A DNA stretch of 64,000 nucleotides from Strigops habroptila (taxonomy: Eukaryota > Chordata > Aves > Psittaciformes > Psittacidae), in contig NC_044277.2 of the NCBI RefSeq assembly GCF_004027225.2, forward strand, positions 26,984,995 through 27,048,994, given 5' to 3'. Within the stretch, counting starts at the first letter, position 1; each line of letters opens with the position of its first letter. The notes beneath the pieces are model-generated. The model made no database searches, had not been told where the DNA came from, and was given only the letters and a program-made list of their open reading frames with translations. A program made the position numbers and the translations under genes. Shown in pieces: positions 49,996 to 64,000 of the stretch.

Positions 49996-50782
49996 TGAAC
50001 CTAACTTAGATTTCCAGCACAGAAAATATTTAGCGTCTTTCCAAACAATATATTCTCATTACCAAAGAGAAAAAGAGGACCAACTAATGACAACATGGCA
50101 GGCAATCAACTATACATGGTACTGCCAGTAGAAAGTCTAACAATCTAGAACAAACTGACTATAAATACTTAGTGTTTGCTTTAATAGAAAAGGATACTGC
50201 AGTCTGTAGGAGGAAGATGAAGGGCAAGCTCATGCCAAGTCAGCAGTGAAAACATGCCTTTTCTGCTGCAGAAAGCAGTACCTGCACGCAGAGGAAGGCT
50301 AATCCAGTTACTGAGTTAAGATTGTTGAGTGTTGAGAGAAGAGCAGCTGAGTTGCTTGCAGGAAGAAAGGAGCAAGCAGAACCCATGAACTGCACAGTAG
50401 CTCCTTCAGGTAGTATTACTGCCCCCATTCCCTCATCTGATCCCCAGCCTTTGCTGCCTTCCCTCTCTTTGCTGTCTTCCTCCTTACCCCTGAAGCACAG
50501 CAGAATTAAGGGGAATGCAAACAGGGAAAGTTACAATGCAGTGTTACTGAAATCCCCAGAAAGTCTAAGTTAACTGTACACAGACACACACATGTATACA
50601 AATAGTTGTTGGCTTGGTTTTATTTCCTGAGAGCCCTGCTTTCAGTCAGTCCTTTGAAACCAAGTCATAGATCATAGGGCCATGTACAGAGGGCCACTGG
50701 GTTTGTTTCTCCTTCCTTCCTTTCTAACCCTTATCCACAGAAACAAACTACTGCAGTTACGAGACAGCTAAAATACCAAAAC

Positions 50783-50788
50783 AATAAA
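50783..50788 (+). terminator. RMDN1: Distal RMDN1 poly(A) signal AATAAA
   Basis: Canonical hexamer followed at 50804-50825 by GTGATGTGCTGTCTTTTTTA, a good GU/U-rich downstream element. Confidence 0.55.
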
Positions 50789-50800
50789 GCAACTACATTC

Positions 50801-52852
50801 TCGTGATGTGCTGTCTTTTTTATTATTTTGCTCACTTACTCACAGATTCACAAAATTCAGCAGTTGGTAGTGGGTCACCAAGTCAGTCATTAGTGCAAAT
50901 TCATAAAGTTCAGCTCTGTGACATTCACCCCTCTGAATGGTCTTTCAGGCAAGCCACGTGCCCTTCTGTTACCCGACCTTTGACGTTTGGTGGTTGGTTT
51001 TTCTTTAAAGCTTCCTCCATTCTAACCAGCATAAGTCATAATTTAAATGGATTTGCACTTCAAATTAATTTGATGCTATATTTATGAAAATGGTTTTGCA
51101 GGAGACATTTGGTGTAGTATGAAAAACCCTCAAAGTGGTAGAATTTTTTAAACTCTTCCAGAAAGTTCACGTAAGAGAGCAGTCTATTGGGCCCATCGCA
51201 GTACCAGTGTTACCACAGCTATGTGCAGGTTAACATCTCCGCAGCGAGCTGGGCATATCAAATACAAAGCCTCAAGAGAATCCAGTGTGTAGAAAAATAA
51301 AAGTTTTGGCAGAATTCAGTTGTTGTATTGGAAAGATACATGAGTTTTTCTGCATGTACACTTTTAACAGTGCAATATGATATGTTACAGAAGTGGTTGT
51401 AATCATATTTAAAAAATCATTTTCATGTGTGTACAAAATTTTTTATAAGTTAAATGTAATGGAATTTACAGTTAATATTTAAAGCATAATACAAATGGTA
51501 ATTTTAAACATGGTTTTACTTTATAAGGAAGCACGCTTTGCTAAAAGTAGCATTTAATATCATTCACATGAATAAGGTGTTAAATTCAGGGGGGTTTTAA
51601 ACACATATTTGCAGTTCAGCCCTCAATGCCAATAAACCTAATTTTAAAATGCCTTTATACTATTGTGCACTTAGGACAAACTTGACCTACACAAAAGAAT
51701 GACAGGTTTTAGACATACTTAATTCAGGTACATCTGAATTTCTGTAAGAACTTAAGAGGAATAAGAGTATTTAATACTTAAGGATATTTTTATCTGTGCA
51801 GAGCTTATGTAACTTTCAGTTTATTTGGGTTTACTAGATCCAATAACTGAAACAGGATGAACACAGAAAGCAGCAAAGTTCACATTATCTTTCGTATACC
51901 CTTACAGCTCAGTGTACATTAACATACTCTATACAGAGTTGTACAAAGGACATCAGGGATTGAAAAGCAAAACAAAAAACCAAACCAAAGAAACCTGTAA
52001 GACACCAGACCAAGGAGAGAATGTGTAATATTTTCTCTTTTATTATTAGTTTTTCTTTGAAGATTACCTAACATCCTCGTGGTAATAACCCAAGGTAATA
52101 TGTAAACAAATTTCAATGCTGCTCAAATGAATTAAAATATTCTGTTCAGCTCCTACAATAAGTCAGAACAGTGGCACCAATTCCTTTCAACATTAAATCA
52201 CATTCATCTTATTGTACATGACTTTTGTGCAAGTAGTAAAGGCTTTACTCATGACCTTGGCTACATCAGTAGAGAGGGATATATCAGCTATTTACGTATT
52301 TTAAAAAATTAAACTGACAGAACAACATATTCTGTCGTCTCAAATACCAGCAGCATCTTTCTACATATTTAGGATACGTTTGGCCTAAGCCTTTAACACC
52401 TTTTAGAACAGCCATGCAATAAAACAAACTTGGAGATGTTTCTTAAGAGAGAACACAGAGCAGTTTAAACATTTTTCTGAATAATAAAGCCAAGATAAAG
52501 CAAATCCAGGCCCTTTTAAATGGCTGCAACTTTTCATACAGTTAAAGCTCTATAAAACTAGAGCCTATTCGTATATATATTTATACTTCTTATATATATT
52601 TTAAATAAGTCTCTTGTCTGCTTTCAAAATTTATGAGGGGTTTTTCTGGTCTTTTGGAAGGGCAATAAATAAAAGTAGAAAAGGCTGAACTGTTTTGCAT
52701 ATCTTTGTGGAAGAACGGAGAACAATTATACTTTTAGAGTTCCAGAAAGATCACTGTACAGAACAAAAAGCTTATATACAATTAAATGTGCAATTTTAGT
52801 TGGCTGGGCCTTTTGTTATGCAAGATCTCCCTTTTTGACTAGAAGCCACTTC
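50801..52852 (-). other. WWP1: WWP1 3' UTR (predicted)
   Basis: About 2 kb of AT-rich unique sequence between the WWP1 stop and the candidate poly(A) signal. No CR1 or other repeat breaks it. The extent is inferred. Confidence 0.45.
50819..50824 (-). terminator. WWP1: Candidate WWP1 poly(A) signal AATAAA
   Basis: TTTATT on the + strand reads AATAAA for WWP1. The sense-downstream sequence GCTTTATTGTTTTGG is U/GU-rich. Other - strand candidates lie near 51822 and 52036, so WWP1 might end earlier. Confidence 0.45.

Positions 52853-64000
<11,148 letters not shown>

Larger units (their letters stand above)
49644..50800 (+). other. RMDN1: RMDN1 3' UTR (predicted)
   Basis: Runs from TAA to AATAAA at 50783-50788 or, if the nearer signal at 49990-49995 is used, to about 50015. 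The distal signal has the better downstream GU/U-rich element. Inferred from motifs. Confidence 0.5.

Overview
This is vertebrate nuclear DNA, most likely from a bird. All four genes are split into short exons with GT..AG introns. The interspersed repeats are CR1 LINE 3' ends (GGTTGGAAAGGACCTTAAG type) plus one solitary LTR of a type I recognise as common in birds. The gene order CNGB3 - CPNE3 - RMDN1 - WWP1 and the alternating orientations match human 8q21, read from the other strand. No bacterial-type, CRISPR or operon feature is present.

Layout. (1) 1-6.6 kb, + strand: the last three coding exons of CNGB3, the cone photoreceptor cyclic-nucleotide-gated channel beta-3 subunit, with a pyrimidine-rich 3' UTR. 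An LTR lies in the preceding intron. (2) 6.6-9.3 kb: intergenic, with one CR1 copy. (3) 9.3-34.8 kb, - strand: the complete coding region of CPNE3 (copine-3). Fifteen coding exons join in frame to 533 codons plus stop, and the non-coding first exon lies in a CpG island. (4) 34.1-35.25 kb: a CpG island that appears to be a shared bidirectional promoter for CPNE3 and RMDN1, with a palindromic NRF-1-like site between them. (5) 34.9-50.8 kb, + strand: complete RMDN1. Ten coding exons join in frame to 314 codons plus stop. (6) 50.8-64 kb, - strand: the last eight coding exons of WWP1, giving 309 residues that cover most of the HECT ubiquitin-ligase domain. The gene continues beyond the right edge.

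The genes are paired head-to-head (CPNE3/RMDN1) and tail-to-tail (CNGB3/CPNE3 and RMDN1/WWP1). The functions are unrelated: phototransduction channel, Ca2+-dependent phospholipid-binding protein, TPR protein of the microtubule-dynamics family, and E3 ligase. Nothing suggests they form one pathway.

Exon boundaries were placed by reading both strands for splice sites that keep frame and by comparison with remembered mammalian family sequences. All joined lengths are consistent. I found no convincing undescribed system. The most interesting signals are regulatory or structural: an apparent reciprocal poly(A) signal pair between RMDN1 and WWP1, a G-quadruplex-prone repeat just inside CPNE3 intron 1, a small in-frame CPNE3 exon between two repeats, and a fairly intact CR1 reverse-transcriptase fragment.
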